Assembly (NCBI GenBank): GCA_026122225.1 | Contig: JANEZZ010000739.1 | Location: 558,001 to 622,000 of the forward strand | Reading direction: 5' to 3' | DNA: 64,000 nucleotides | DNA from: Heloderma charlesbogerti | Taxonomy: Eukaryota > Chordata > Lepidosauria > Squamata > Helodermatidae | Shown: piece by piece, positions 33,221 through 44,690 of the stretch | Layout: each line of letters starts with the position of its first letter | How positions within the stretch are numbered: the stretch's first letter is position 1 | Notes under the pieces: model-generated | The model's database searches: none | The model's input: only the letters and a program-made list of their open reading frames with translations | Told to the model about the DNA's origin: nothing | Program-made: the position numbers and the translations under genes

Positions 33221-33648
33221 GTAATGAGGTAGGTTAGGATTAAGTATGTGCCTAAGGCTAAAGGATCGTGGCTTTTCTCATTTGATCCAGGGAGTCCATG
33301 CCTCCGCTGGGATTCGAACCAGGAATTTCCTGGCTTGCAACACATTCTCTTAACTACTCAAGTACATGATACTAGCTCTCCAGGGGAATCAGCGTTGAAT
33401 CCATTCATCCTTCCCTGACACTTCTGCTCAACAAATAACCAAAACCTCTCACTCTTGCTGGGCTACCTCACTCCTGAGGCCTGTTATGGCTGGGGACACA
33501 GAAGCCAACTGTTCAGTGGCCTGATTCTCCTGTTACTTTCTGAGATGTTCAGGTCACTCTGATCTGAGGTGATCTGACCCCAGCCATTTGGCACGCGATG
33601 TGTCTAACGTGTCCTTGCATGACAAGTGCTGGGTCCCAGCCCACTTAC

Positions 33649-33709
33649 GCTGTAGCGTGCCAGAATGTAAGCGCCAGCTCCGACTCCGATTCCAATGATG
33701 CTGGTGAAG
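33649..33709 (-). CDS. NDRG2: NDRG2 coding exon c5 (residues 123-143)
   Basis: Acceptor cctcctgcag and donor AGC|GTAAGTGG flank 61 nt encoding (N)FTSIIGIGVGAGAYILARYS. In true hydrolases this segment forms the nucleophile elbow G-x-S-x-G; here it reads GVGAG, so the serine is missing. That is the known basis for calling NDRG proteins pseudo-hydrolases. Confidence 0.95.
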
Positions 33710-34606
33710 CTGCAGGAGGGAGAAAGTGAGAGGCAAGTTGCAAAATACACCAAAGTACAGGAGCTGTCTGGCCTCCTGGGTGCTTTTATGGTGCAGAAAT
33801 GGGTCCAGTTGTTACTCTATTTGCTCATCTTCTGCAAGTTGTATTGAGGGTACACTTTGAAATGTCACAGGTTATGCCTTTTGATTTCATGGCCTTTGGG
33901 GCCCACTGTTTATATTTTTTTCCTCTATCCCCATGTGCATGTGCATAGATATATTTATCTCTCTTCTTACAGAAATATCTATGCATCTTCCAACGGACGT
34001 TAACACTTCACGCATCTGATGAAACAGACCACAAAAGCTTAGGCAACCAGAAATCTATTAGCTTTTAAGGTGCCACAAGACTCTTTTTTCACATTTCCTG
34101 TAACGGACTAAGATGGCTATCCCTCTGGAACAATAATAATATTGGTAAGTTAGTACCTAAGGGTGAGACTGAACAGGGTAAGACACCTGGATTAGGGGCT
34201 AGAAGTGGGGACATAGTTCACAGTTCCAGTTTGTTAGGACTGGGCAGGAAGCAACTGAGGGCCAGGACACTTGAGTTCTTTCAAGGAGCAAAATACATAA
34301 GGAAGCAGGGGAATTCTGAGTTCTGTGTCCAGCTCCAAGGGAATTCCTGGGGCTGGGAAGGCTCTAGGAATCACCTGGGCTGCATGGATTAGAACATGGT
34401 ATGTTTGCAACCAGTGCTCCTGGGTTCTGTTGCCAGCTTCTGGAGCAGCGTGTGTGAAAAAGCACAGTGGGTTTACAGTGCAGCCCCTTTTCCTGAAAGA
34501 CATTCATTGCCTTTAAGAGCTACACAAGAAGCAGATATTCAACAGAGGCATCCCACCACATCAGTGCATCTCTAGGATGGGGAAGGCTGCGCCTGCTGAA
34601 TTTCTC

Positions 34607-35005
34607 AGGGCTTCTTCACACAGAGCTTTTATCCTGCTATTGAGATTGGTTACTCACGGAAGTTTGTGGGTCCTTTAGATGACATCGTTAACTTCTAGGG
34701 TGTCTCCTGCATTAAATGACCTTTATTCCGTTTTTTAAAAAATTGGAGATAATGAGCTATCAAATTACAGTGTTTTGAGTTCCACTTGAGTTCCCACCAT
34801 GAAAAAGGAAGTCACAATAAGAGGTGCTAGACCACAGCGCCATCTAGTGGCTATGTAATGAAACATATGGAAGACTCAGATAAGGTGGAAAAGGGGTGGG
34901 GGGAGGAAGCACGTAAAAAAGGAGTCCATCGTGATTCTGCATTTACAACGGAAGCAGAAAGCCCTGCTTTAAATGTGGGGGTTTAGGCTGGTGTAGAGAT
35001 GCTCT
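34607..35005 (+). mobile_element. Foldback element, family Y, complete-looking copy
   Basis: The ends agggcttcttcacacagagc and gctggtgtagagatgctct are complementary apart from a few mismatches. Contains the internal signature ccatctagtggctatgtaat. Confidence 0.75.
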
Positions 35006-35259
35006 GAGTGTCAAATAGTTGTTAAATCTCTTTCAGGAAACAAGACAGTAACCCAAGGAGTAAGCTAGAAGGTAGAATCTTTGGGAGTTTAACCTTCTAT
35101 CTATGCGGTTTCCCTATTTTGTGTTGATGCTTTTGATGCAAGGTTGTGCATGTTCTAATTTTACCCTCCAGCCCCCTTTGGGAAGCTGATGGGGGTCCAC
35201 TGCAGAATATTGTTCCCCACTGCAATGCACACACATCATGTCATCCCACCCTGACTCAC

Positions 35260-35322
35260 TTGACATATTGCAAGATGCAGGGGATCATGTCAGCCAACTG
35301 GTCCAGAGAAGGATACTGATAC
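35260..35322 (-). CDS. NDRG2: NDRG2 coding exon c4 (residues 102-123)
   Basis: Acceptor cttcctag and donor CAA|GTGAGTC flank 63 nt encoding YQYPSLDQLADMIPCILQYV. The sequence YQYP(S/T)(L/M)DQLA is invariant across the family. Only a 103-bp intron separates it from c3, the shortest intron of the gene. Confidence 0.95.
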
Positions 35323-35425
35323 CTAGGAAGGGAGCAGAGATTGGGGGCTGCATTAGACAGCTGGACCTCATCCCCATCACACCCAACAATGCGGGTGGGG
35401 CGGGACTGGAGGCTGCAAGGCTCAC

Positions 35426-35546
35426 CCCAGAGGGAAGGCTGGGGCACCCTCCTCCATGCCAGGCGCGTCCACATGTATCACCACGAAGTTCTTTATGATC
35501 TCTTGCATGTCCTCATAGTGGAAGAGGGTATCGAAGCACGAATGAT
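35426..35546 (-). CDS. NDRG2: NDRG2 coding exon c3 (residues 62-102)
   Basis: A C-rich polypyrimidine tract ending in ccag precedes the exon, and the donor CTGG|GTGAGCC follows. The 121-nt exon encodes [20 protein letters not shown], then [31 protein letters not shown] separates NDRG2 from NDRG1/3/4, which mostly have VDAPGQ(Q/E)xGA. The phase (two bases in, two bases out) matches its neighbours exactly. Confidence 0.95.
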
Positions 35547-35747
35547 CTGGGGGGGTGGGAGTGGGGAGACAGAAGAAGGGGGTGTCAGGCTGCAGATGGG
35601 CAACAGGTAGTGCCATCAGGTTGGAAAGGTGCAAAATCAAAACACAGATGGCACTATCGTGAGGTAGGTAGCGGATGCCAGGTGTTGGGCAATGAAGTTT
35701 CACTTATAATTTTCTTTTTACATCAGGGGCGCCATGTGGATTTTCTC

Positions 35748-35848
35748 CCTTATAGCACAAGCCTATGCACGTTTACTCAGAAGGAAGGTCTACCATGTTC
35801 AAGGAAATTTACTCCTATGTAAGTATGCATAGGATGGCAACCTAAGGC
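35748..35848. mobile_element. F2 foldback copy
   Basis: cacaagcctatgcacgttta..actcagaaggaagg...cctatgtaagtatgcatagg; the arms pair. Confidence 0.7.
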
Positions 35849-36072
35849 AACAAATTGTCTTCAGTTGGTCTGGCAAAAGAGCAAGAGATGGGTGCATTCA
35901 GACAAACAGGCAAACTTGAATTGGGGAGCTCCCATATTCACCCTTCAAGAGGTGCTAGCTTTGTGGAGAAGGAGAGCCTTCAACATTCTTAAAGACTAAG
36001 AAGATGATTGGCCCAGATGGATGACAGGGAGTTCCGGAACAGAGCACAAATTGCATTAGAAACAGAAAAGAT

Positions 36073-36188
36073 AATAAGGGCACAATCCTATATGTTTCAA
36101 CAGAAAAAAAAGTCCTACAACTTTCAGCATTCCTCAGCCACTTTCCCCAGGACTTCTTTCGCTCTATACATGCATAGGGTTGCGCCTT
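36073..36188. mobile_element. F1 foldback copy, decayed
   Basis: aataagggcacaatcctata...ctatacatgcatagggttgc; the arms are still complementary. Confidence 0.75.
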
Positions 36189-36540
36189 TCAATTCAAGTC
36201 AATTTTGAAATGACAGATTTCGAAATTGGAATCTGGGAGTCATAATTTCAGGATCTCAATCGACACATTTGTTTTAATTGGGGAGAAAAAAATGGTCTTT
36301 TTCAGTACGGGTTTGTCTTTTTAAGGAGTGAAAAAATATGCCTGATCCTCAAAACTAGGCATGCTACTAAAAATTGAGTTTCAGGACCAAAAAAGTTCTA
36401 AAAAAAGAAAAGAAAAAAGAAAGTACTAGTGGATTTGGCTCTTGGCTGTGGAAAGAATGTTAGAAGCTATGTTAATTCACACTCACAACAACCCAGTGAG
36501 GGAGGCCACTATTGCTCCTGTTTTCCACATGGGGAACTAG

Positions 36541-36875
36541 GTGCTTGACTACACATTACATCCGCCCTCCACCGTTCTGCTGGGAATTCAAAAGCCTTCT
36601 TCATCAACAGGCAGAAAAGGCTGGAGAGAATAAAAATATCATATGCACAGTGAAGAAAGAGCTGTTGGCATAATTTCTCTAGCCCTTGTTTATCTCTCCT
36701 TCTTAGCGGCTATTTTCTCTAGGAGTTGGAAGGAAGAGTAGTAGGGGAAATTAGCTGCTAAGATAAGGAGAGATAAGCAAGAGAGGGAGAAATTCAGCCA
36801 GCACCCTTCTTCCCTGTATGAACGTTTTCGGTCATCTCCACTTTCTCTGCCTGTTGGTGCCTTTGAAGTTCACAG
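36541..36875. mobile_element. Foldback element, family X
   Basis: The interior pairs cttgtttatctctccttctt..agcggctattttctct with aaattagctgctaagataag..gagagataagcaag. It is the uninterrupted relative of 19557-20215. Confidence 0.7.
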
Positions 36876-37414
36876 CAGGCAGGGCATTCGTGATGCATGC
36901 GTAGCCAAGCAATGAGCCAGACAGATTGACTAGCTCAAGACCACCTAGGGCGTCCATGGTGTGGGCCCAAGTCCAAAGATCACCAAGCAATCCAAACTGG
37001 AATTCTGGAGTATTATCAAGTGTTGCTTCTTAATCCTCAAGTGGCAGAGGTGGGATTGCCTGTGATGGGTGGTGTAGAAAGAAGAATGGGGGTGCAGAAG
37101 GATCTACTGGTAGATTGCAGGATAATTTGCAGAAGGTCAGCAAGGGCTTCTGACTCCCAATTGTTTAACAACCGCATCTACAAAAAAAACCCCACCCACA
37201 ATTAGGCTCATAGATTCCCTGATCTGTAGTAACTTGGATTTGCTCTTCCATGTGTAGGTCATCTGAATGTTTAGTTCATGGGCTGCAGTAGGTAATTGGT
37301 TTGTGCTCTTAGCAGCCCATTTGCATCTGGCTTTCCCCTCCCACTCCGCCTCCCAGCACCTAGCTGGTAGACTTTGGGGGTTCTAGTAAAAAAAAAAGAG
37401 TTGATCTCACATGT

Positions 37415-37445
37415 GTGCACGCGCATACACACACACACATACAAA
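37415..37445. repeat. (AC)n microsatellite
   Basis: Short CA-rich run in the intron between c2 and c3. Confidence 0.8.
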
Positions 37446-37632
37446 CTGGACATTCTTGGCTCCACCAGAGCAAGACGTTCTTGGGATTCTTCCAGAATGA
37501 CAAGATCCTTTAAAGGTTTCGTGAGCTGGGCTGTGGGGTGAACATCCAAGTTCTCACTTGGAGATGCAGTCATTGGAGAACTCCCTGCCTCGCTCGCACC
37601 CTCCCCCAACCAAGTGGGCATTCCGGTCTTAC

Positions 37633-37738
37633 GATTTTGTCCCACATCGTGGTAGGTGAGAATCGCTGGGCGCTTGGGTTTGGGTGTTCCATGGATGGTG
37701 ATTGTCACGACCCCATAAGGTGTCTCCACTGTGTGTTT
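37633..37738 (-). CDS. NDRG2: NDRG2 coding exon c2 (residues 27-61, first base of 62)
   Basis: Acceptor ccttctgcag and donor ATC|GTAAGACC flank 106 nt. The reading starts [20 protein letters not shown] and continues [15 protein letters not shown]. This is the first strand region of the alpha/beta-hydrolase fold and carries the family motif ILTYHD(V/I)G. It joins c1 in phase 0. The mammalian alternative exon of 14 residues would sit between c1 and c2; its absence keeps the frame, which is the structure of the short isoform. Confidence 0.95.
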
Positions 37739-38706
37739 CTGCAGAAGGAAACAAAGACACACAGAGAGAGAAAGGTGAACAGATGCAGCGCTGCAATGCT
37801 AGAGCTGCAATGCCTGTGCAGACAACTGACATCAGGGTTATATGGAATGGATGGAGGGAAGCATGGGATCATGGGTGGTAACAGGCCTCCGCCCTGTCCT
37901 CCATGCATAGATTGTTCTTTGTGGACAAGTTGTAAAGGCGTACACTCTTTCTGCATAATCTTGGCCCCAGCAAAATGCAGCATCAAGTAGCAGGGCCTAG
38001 AAAGTAAACCGCTGAAGCTGAGAAATAACAGAGAAATGGGTCAAGTGAGCTGGATTCTACAGGTCTGCATATATTGGCTTATTTTGCATAATTTATTCTA
38101 CTTACGCTAGTCAAAGGAAGAGGCAAAGTGCTGTGCTGCCCAATTTCTGGGCCCATCCCAGCTACTGGAAACGTTGCTCAGAACCAGTTCCTCCATGTTG
38201 CTAACTGAATTTAAAACCCCCACATACATCCTGGATTACTCCTGTGCCTTTAACTGCAGCTTGATTAAAAAATAATCAGCAGGTGGAACTTTTCAAAACA
38301 TGGGGATAAGCATTATCCCCCTTCTAATATCTGCACATGGTACTGCTGTTGAAGATGCAGCTACACAGTGTGGTTGGACTGTGAATAGGTAACCCTATTC
38401 GAGCATTTACACAAAGGCTGCCTCCCTGCAAATGTTTGCTGCTGTAGGCTAAGGAGCAGAGGTAGTTGACATCCGTGGTGGAAGAGGTGGGCTGACTAGG
38501 TTCAGCCCTGCTTCCCCTCATACACTTCTCCAACGTGTGAGGGAAAGTTCTGAATAGGGCTACAGCTGGATGTCTGAACTTCTGGTAACTAATAGGATTT
38601 ATACAATGGAGTTAAATACAGCTCCTTGGCAGGGCCCTTAATGTAGGCCTGCAGCAGGATTTGTCTTAGGCCAAGAGAAGGCAGGTTGGGTGGGGAGAGT
38701 CTAGAC

Positions 38707-38842
38707 CAAGGGTGGGCAGAAGGTAGATCACCAGATGGGTTGGCCTTCAACTCCTAGAAGCCCCTGCCAGAATGGACAATGGTTATGAATGCTGGGGGTT
38801 GAAGTCCAACACATCTGGAGATCTACTTTCTGCCCACTCTTG
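38707..38842. mobile_element. hAT-like MITE, perfect 8-bp duplication
   Basis: GTCTAGAC at 38699-38706 and 38843-38850 flanks CAAGGGTGGGC...GCCCACTCTTG. The arms are complementary over most of their length. Confidence 0.92.
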
Positions 38843-39298
38843 GTCTAGACTCTCCTGGGCTGTGTTTTCATGACAACGGAAGAGTGAAGCAAACAAGGGA
38901 ATACTGGATTTTTCATGGAATCAGCATGGCTCTGCGCAGGGCTCCTCGAAGGACTGCACCGCACCATTATAAGTTGCTGACAGAAACATACTTCCAGGTG
39001 GGGGGGGGGATTGGAAGTGAATGTTATCAGACTGGCAGGGGCTGCTTAACCAATAAGAGAGGCTCCCTGCTCCAGGCTCTACTGTCCTTTCTCCTGCCCC
39101 CCAGGTTAGGCGATGATACAGAGGGCTGAAGCTGGCATTAATAACTCCCAAAAAGCCTTGAACCAAACAGCAGAAGCACCCAGCTTTGGAAATAGCACTT
39201 TGCAGGCATTAAGGGAGTTACTATGCCTTTCACCAGATGAACACATGATGTACCCTGCGTGTACTCAGTGTTTTTGGCTTAATGGCAATCTCTATAAA

Positions 39299-39515
39299 TT
39301 TGGGAACAAGCCTCATTGACTGCAACGGGAGTTACTTCTGAGTAGACTTCCTGGACGTTTACCTGATACCACCCATTTCCCCCCCGACTTTCCCTCTAAA
39401 TACCGGGCTTCTGCATTGGCGGGCACCCTTGAATAAATGTGCTATTGCGCAATAGCACAAACACGTGATGGTGCACTTTTGGGAACAAGCCTCATTGACT
39501 ACAACAGGAGTTAGC
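39299..39515. repeat. Segment with a 35-bp direct repeat 179 bp apart
   Basis: tttgggaacaagcctcattg..actgcaac.ggagtta occurs at 39299 and again, with two changes, at 39478. Between and after them lie short palindromes such as gctattgcgcaatagc. Confidence 0.75.
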
Positions 39516-40628
39516 AGAAACCCCTGAACTAATGCGCTATTGTGTGATAGTGCAATCAAGTGATAGCGCAAATACATGTTAGTGCTATTTCACAATTGAG
39601 TGATAGAGTGATTGTGAGATACTGACATGGGGGTATGCATATTGATGGAAGAAATGTGCAATAATGTTATAATGAGATAGCGAGAGAGAGGGTTAGAGGT
39701 GATGCTGGAGAACTGGGGCTTTTTTTGCTGTGGAGTGATAGTGATGTCTTCTAAATGCGCAACTGAGGATTCTGCAGTAACTACCTCTAAGACTGTGATC
39801 TGGCTGGGAACTTATATATGCACACCTCACCCCATGGCGCTTTTAGTAGTGTAAGCTTTAGCCCCTGATAGAGTAACAACTTTAAATGTTCAACATCGAT
39901 ACAGTTGGTGGCTGGTGAATGGAGAGTGCTTACTTCTGGTTCGCGACATAGTGCTAAAGCACTGTTTTGGTTTAATCCTTTACTTTTTTAAAAAAGAACT
40001 CTGGTAGCTAGCGGGGAAATGGCGGAAACATCAGGGAAATGCAGGCGGGGAAAACATTGGGGAAACACCCCTTGACCAGAGTCATGGTGAAAGGCACACC
40101 TCTGGGCAGGGTTAACTGGAATAAATGCGGAGGGTTGGTGTACACAACAGAAGTGCAGACACGCCAAATTAAGGAAAAGAATCAGACTATAAGCAGTCTC
40201 AGGAAATCTGGTTTTTCGTGATCAACTCCGGGGTGGCTGCTGGATGGCCATGACTCATGTGTCCTAATGACCTCCACACACAGCCAGTTTGGAGTAAATT
40301 GGTCATGGAAACAGGCCCCTGGTCTTAAGGGGACAATACACAATTAATCCACTATGCTCGAATACAACACACCAAGGTACTTGATAATATGCATGGTTTT
40401 ACAAATGCAGGCAGGCAACAAAACCAGGACAGCTATTGTCAACTTCACTCCCACCCCTGGTGCACTGCGTTTCGCTTGGTGGGTTACCAGTTTTGCAGGC
40501 CTCTGGTAGGATGGCCAGATACCACTGAAGTCAGGGCCTCAAGGTCTTCAACAGTTATAGTGGAGGGAATATTGGCAGCACTCGGGTGAGGAAAACTGCA
40601 TTTGCTGAAATTCCCACTTCTTGTACAG

Positions 40629-40737
40629 CAGGGGTGGGCAACTTGTGGCCCTCCAGATGTTTTGGCTATCCTCCCTAGCCCATGGTGGGGGGTGATGGGA
40701 GTTGTAGGCTAAAAGATCTGGAAGTTGCCCTTCTCTG
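40629..40737. mobile_element. hAT-like MITE, 8-bp duplication with one mismatch
   Basis: TTGTACAG (40621-40628) and TTGTAAAG (40738-40745) flank caggggtgggcaacttgtgg...gaagttgcccttctctg. Confidence 0.88.
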
Positions 40738-43139
40738 TTGTAAAGTGTGGAGGGTTGGGCATGGTATGCACCTGCCTCCTCTCGGTGCGGAGGATGAGCC
40801 AGCTGTAAGTGAGTACAGCCGGGGCGTGAGAGGCTTGTGGCAGCGGCTGGCACTTCCCCGTCCTCTCCACTGGGATTTGAATGCCGAGCAAAGCAAGCAG
40901 CAGCAGTAGCAACAGGGACAGCAGAAGGAGTAGCAGCACCACCCGCTTTAAGGGAGCTTACACAAAGCAGCAAGGCAGGGGGAGCTTCTAAGCTAATGTG
41001 TCCAGGAGTTGGTGAGGTAACTGGCCATTGTTTATGTGCACTGAAAGAGGAGAAAGGAGTTGAGAAACTCTGGATTCAGGCGTCTGGTGGTGAGCCAAGT
41101 TTGGAAAGGGAGAAAAGATTAAAGACAGCGTTCTTTGGAAGGGGCAAGAAAGAGGGATAGCAGACGCAGTGGAAGAGGGAGGAGCTATATCAAAGTTTTA
41201 GAATTAGTTAAAATTGCTGCAGGAAAGTCCTGTTGATGAGCTGGGTGTGTGAGAAGGACACACACTCTGAGTTAAAAAGCAGGAGGTGAGCTCTGAAGGT
41301 TTTCCCTTAAGAGTAAAAGCTTCTATAGCCTCCTCCCCTTTGGGGAGAAAGTCTAACATAAAGGTACAAGGAGGCCTTTTTCTCTATTTAAGGCCTGTCC
41401 AGCTGTGGATGTCACTACCTCCTTGGAAGGTTTGTTTAGGCTCAGCTGGCATTCAGGTAGCAGGTGAAAACAGTGCTAGTCCAGTGTACTTTTGGCATGA
41501 GTAATAATAAACATATGGCTCCCTCCTTCCTTTTTATGCTTTACACAGAGTACTGTTATGTTATTGACATCTAATCTAATCTTACGTTGCCTTATCGGCT
41601 CTCCTGCATTCTGTTTTATTTGATCGCTTGTGGTTTTATTGCTTTTATGTTGACTCTTGATTCTTAGCAACTTTGGAGGGGTCCCAAACAGAACTATTGC
41701 AATAAAGCAAACAAGGGGACCTGCAGTGAAATTTTGTGGTATATCCTCACACCACCATAATCCACAGGAATGCTCCTGTTCAGGATTCCAGACAGCCATT
41801 TGCTCCAAGACAAGGCATTTCACTCCCCCACCCCTTTTCCATTTTTCTTTTCCAACTGGTGCTCAACATTCTGTGGCTATTAAACATGCTCGGCCCTCAT
41901 TAGCTGTTTTTGCCCTTTGGGGGCTGGTTCTGTACTTTTTTATTTTAAAAAATCTGCAAACCTCAGAGTTCCCCAACAATGCTAACTCCCATTTGCTCAG
42001 TGACTTCAGGTTGGCTCCATTTTTGTTGGCACTCGCCATCTCACTTCACTATTAGAGGGAGTGATAAGTAAAGCTAAACTTGTGCAACGCACCAAGCAGA
42101 AGTTAGAATCCTAATTCCTGGTAAGGTTTAGAAGCCCAAGTCTCTTGGATTCTGTTACTAGCTCTGGGGTGGAATGGAATGTGAATGTAGTAGGGTCAAG
42201 CACTAGATCGGAAAGGCATTTGGTTACAGATCCCTCTCATACTGGGTAGTGTTGGATAAGGCTAGTTTCTCGCAGCCTCAGCTTCTCATCTGGAAAATGG
42301 GCACTTGTACGAGGGCAGATTGGTGTAATAAGACTTTTGCAGGCAGGATGCATGGCTATTATTTGCCATTTCAAGTATGCAAAAGCGTGCTTTTTTTGCA
42401 GTTGTTGTGTCATCTAGCCTCATAATAACCCTGTAATTAAATATTCCTATTTCACCAGTTGGGAAAGAATGGCCAAGAGAGGGTGCCTTGCCTAAGGCCA
42501 GCCAATGAGGTCATGACTAAGCAGCTAGAGTTGCTACCCTTTTAGTTGTATGATGGGCGGTTATCCCAACAGGTGTGGCTTTGCTCGATATGGTGGTGCA
42601 ACAGAGTTGTCAACTGACCAGATAAACAGCCTCGGCTATTCCCAGGCCTTTAAAAGCAGCTTGATTTACAGGAATTGGAAGGTGACACTTTTTGCAGCAT
42701 ACAGAAAAGCATGATCACGTGCTAATTTCAGCAGCTTTGAGCTGCTGTTATAGGCACAGGAGTAGGGGTGGTTGTGACACTTGGCAACCTCAAGGCACAA
42801 TGATGGTGGAAGCTGCAGCTGTTGAAGTCCTGTATATCATGCAGCTATTTAAGGTCACAGAGTGGAGGAAAAGAAGATGGAAACTTTAATTCAAACCTAG
42901 TTCTGGTTTCTTGTGCTCTTCCCCACCCCCCTTCCACTGGCCAGTGGACCAGTGGGCAGATAACAAATAACAGCAGTGGTTAGACTGCTACTGCTAAGAA
43001 AGGTACATGCTACAAATCAAAGTCAACAAACAAGGAATAGGCTGGGCTCAGAGCCAGGATTCCTAGGGAGAGCTGTCACTTCTTTTTTTGTCTGGCAGGA
43101 CTCTTGAGCATTCAGCAATTACATAATGGAGAATTTGGG

Positions 43140-43302
43140 GGAAGGTGCGTACCTCAGTGGCAAAACATAGGCACTGCCTGCAAAAGTCCCCTTGAATCTT
43201 CAGGTTAAGAAAATCTGGAAAATCCTGTCTGAAGCCCTGGAGGGCTCCTGAGCTGCATGGATCCATGGTCTGATTTGGTACAAGGCAGGTTTCTATGTTT
43301 TA
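43140..43302 (+). mobile_element. tRNA-Ala-derived SINE, decayed
   Basis: tacctcagtggcaaaacata, ctgcctgcaaaagtcc and a tail ggtacaaggcaggtttctat match the family at 19873-20062 with many changes. Confidence 0.65.
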
Positions 43303-43504
43303 ATTGAAGAGATGCAGTTTTTCCTCAGCACAGACATCTAGTAGTGAGTGACCAGAGAAGTTGTGCTGTCTGAACTTCTGCCTGTTGCCCAGCTGTTCAG
43401 GTCAGGAGCCCTGCCTGAAAAAAGGTGGCAACCCAATAAATTACCCCTGTGTATACTCTCTACTCCTCAAATAGTTCCCATGGAACCCCAAAGTCCTTGC
43501 TCTC

Positions 43505-43740
43505 TCTTCTGCTTACACTGAGTGGGTTAACACAACACACTAACCCACACTCAGTGGTTGAGTATGGGTTGTTTGTTGAACCATGGGTTAACACGTTGTC
43601 TGAACCCAGGTCATTTCCACAGGGTGTCTTAAGCCTGCAGTATGGCTTATTTTTCTCAAACAAGTCACCTTGCGAGCCCATGGTTTGTTGTTGGGTTGTT
43701 CAGGGTGGTCACCCCCACGACGCCTTGAAGTGTTCCCGCC
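43505..43740. mobile_element. Foldback element (GGTTAACAC family), cut off by the G-depleted tract
   Basis: A hairpin cactgagtgggttaac..taacccacactcagtg sits at 43516-43556. Motifs accatgggttaacac and gagcccatggtttgttgttg recur at 63251-63575. Its right end runs into anomalous sequence. Confidence 0.6.
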
Positions 43741-43760
43741 CCCCTCGGACAAATGTTGGG

Positions 43761-43886
43761 TTCTCCCCCATACCCCTAACCCCCCCCTTTACCCCCCCAC
43801 CTATATCTTACGCAATCTTATATTCCTCAAATCAACAAACCTTCTTCTCTCCCAATTTATACACAAATAAAAAAAATCCTTTTAAA

Positions 43887-43919
<33 letters not shown>

Positions 43920-44430
43920 ATTTTTTTTTAAAAAACCCCCCCCCAAATTACCTATAATACACCTATCAAATCCTTTCCCAAACAACATTACCCTGCCACT
44001 CTCACTTAATTCATCTCACACAATATACATACTAATATTCATCCTCCTTATCTCTCCCCTCCAAAAACCAAATAAAAAAAAACCCCCCACACAAATTCTT
44101 CCAAATCTTAATTTACCCCCTAAATACATCCTCTTCCCCTTATCCCTATTTTTTATCCAACATTCATAAATCTCCTAAATAATCCACCTAAACTCAACTC
44201 CCCCTCTCTCCCTTATTTCCCTTTTTTATCCTCCTCCTTCTATCCCTCACTACTTCCTACCTATCTTCCTCCTCCCCCCTAACATTCCTCCCTTTCCCCC
44301 CCCCCCCCCCCCCCTTTTCCTCCCCCCCCAACCCCCTTGTGTCCCCCCCCCCCCCCCCCGCAACACCCCTTCCCCCCCCCCCCCCCCCCCCCCCCCCCGC
44401 CCCCCCCCCCACCCCCCCCCCACGGGCGGG
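43761..44430. other. Anomalous G-depleted, C- and T-homopolymer-rich tract
   Basis: From 43761 to 44338 (578 nt) the plus strand has only two G residues (near 43812 and 43995). A 30-nt T run lies near 43893-43929. From 44297 to 44422 most of the sequence is poly-C runs up to about 36 nt. The transition on both sides is abrupt. It looks more like damaged or mis-called sequence than like any repeat family. Confidence 0.8.
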
Positions 44431-44690
44431 GGGTGGGAGCAGAGTGCGCATAGTGTATCCCTGCCACTTAAAACTGGCATGGGATACAAGCAGACTTGGA
44501 GCAAAGTGGATTTACCAGAAGGCTAACTACACTCTAGAGCTGAAGCATAGTTATCCAAGGGTGAACCTGCTCCTTTCCATGGTTCCAGTTGGTCGGTGGT
44601 TGCTCAACTGGGGGTTGGGGAGGTCAGAAGGTGCCGCTGAGAAACGGAACTCCATACTCCTGCCTTGTGAAGAAAGCTAGCCATTTAAAC

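Noticed and set aside
44250..44680. Glycine- and proline-rich frames
   Set aside because: Translations of poly-C/poly-G runs in the anomalous tract.
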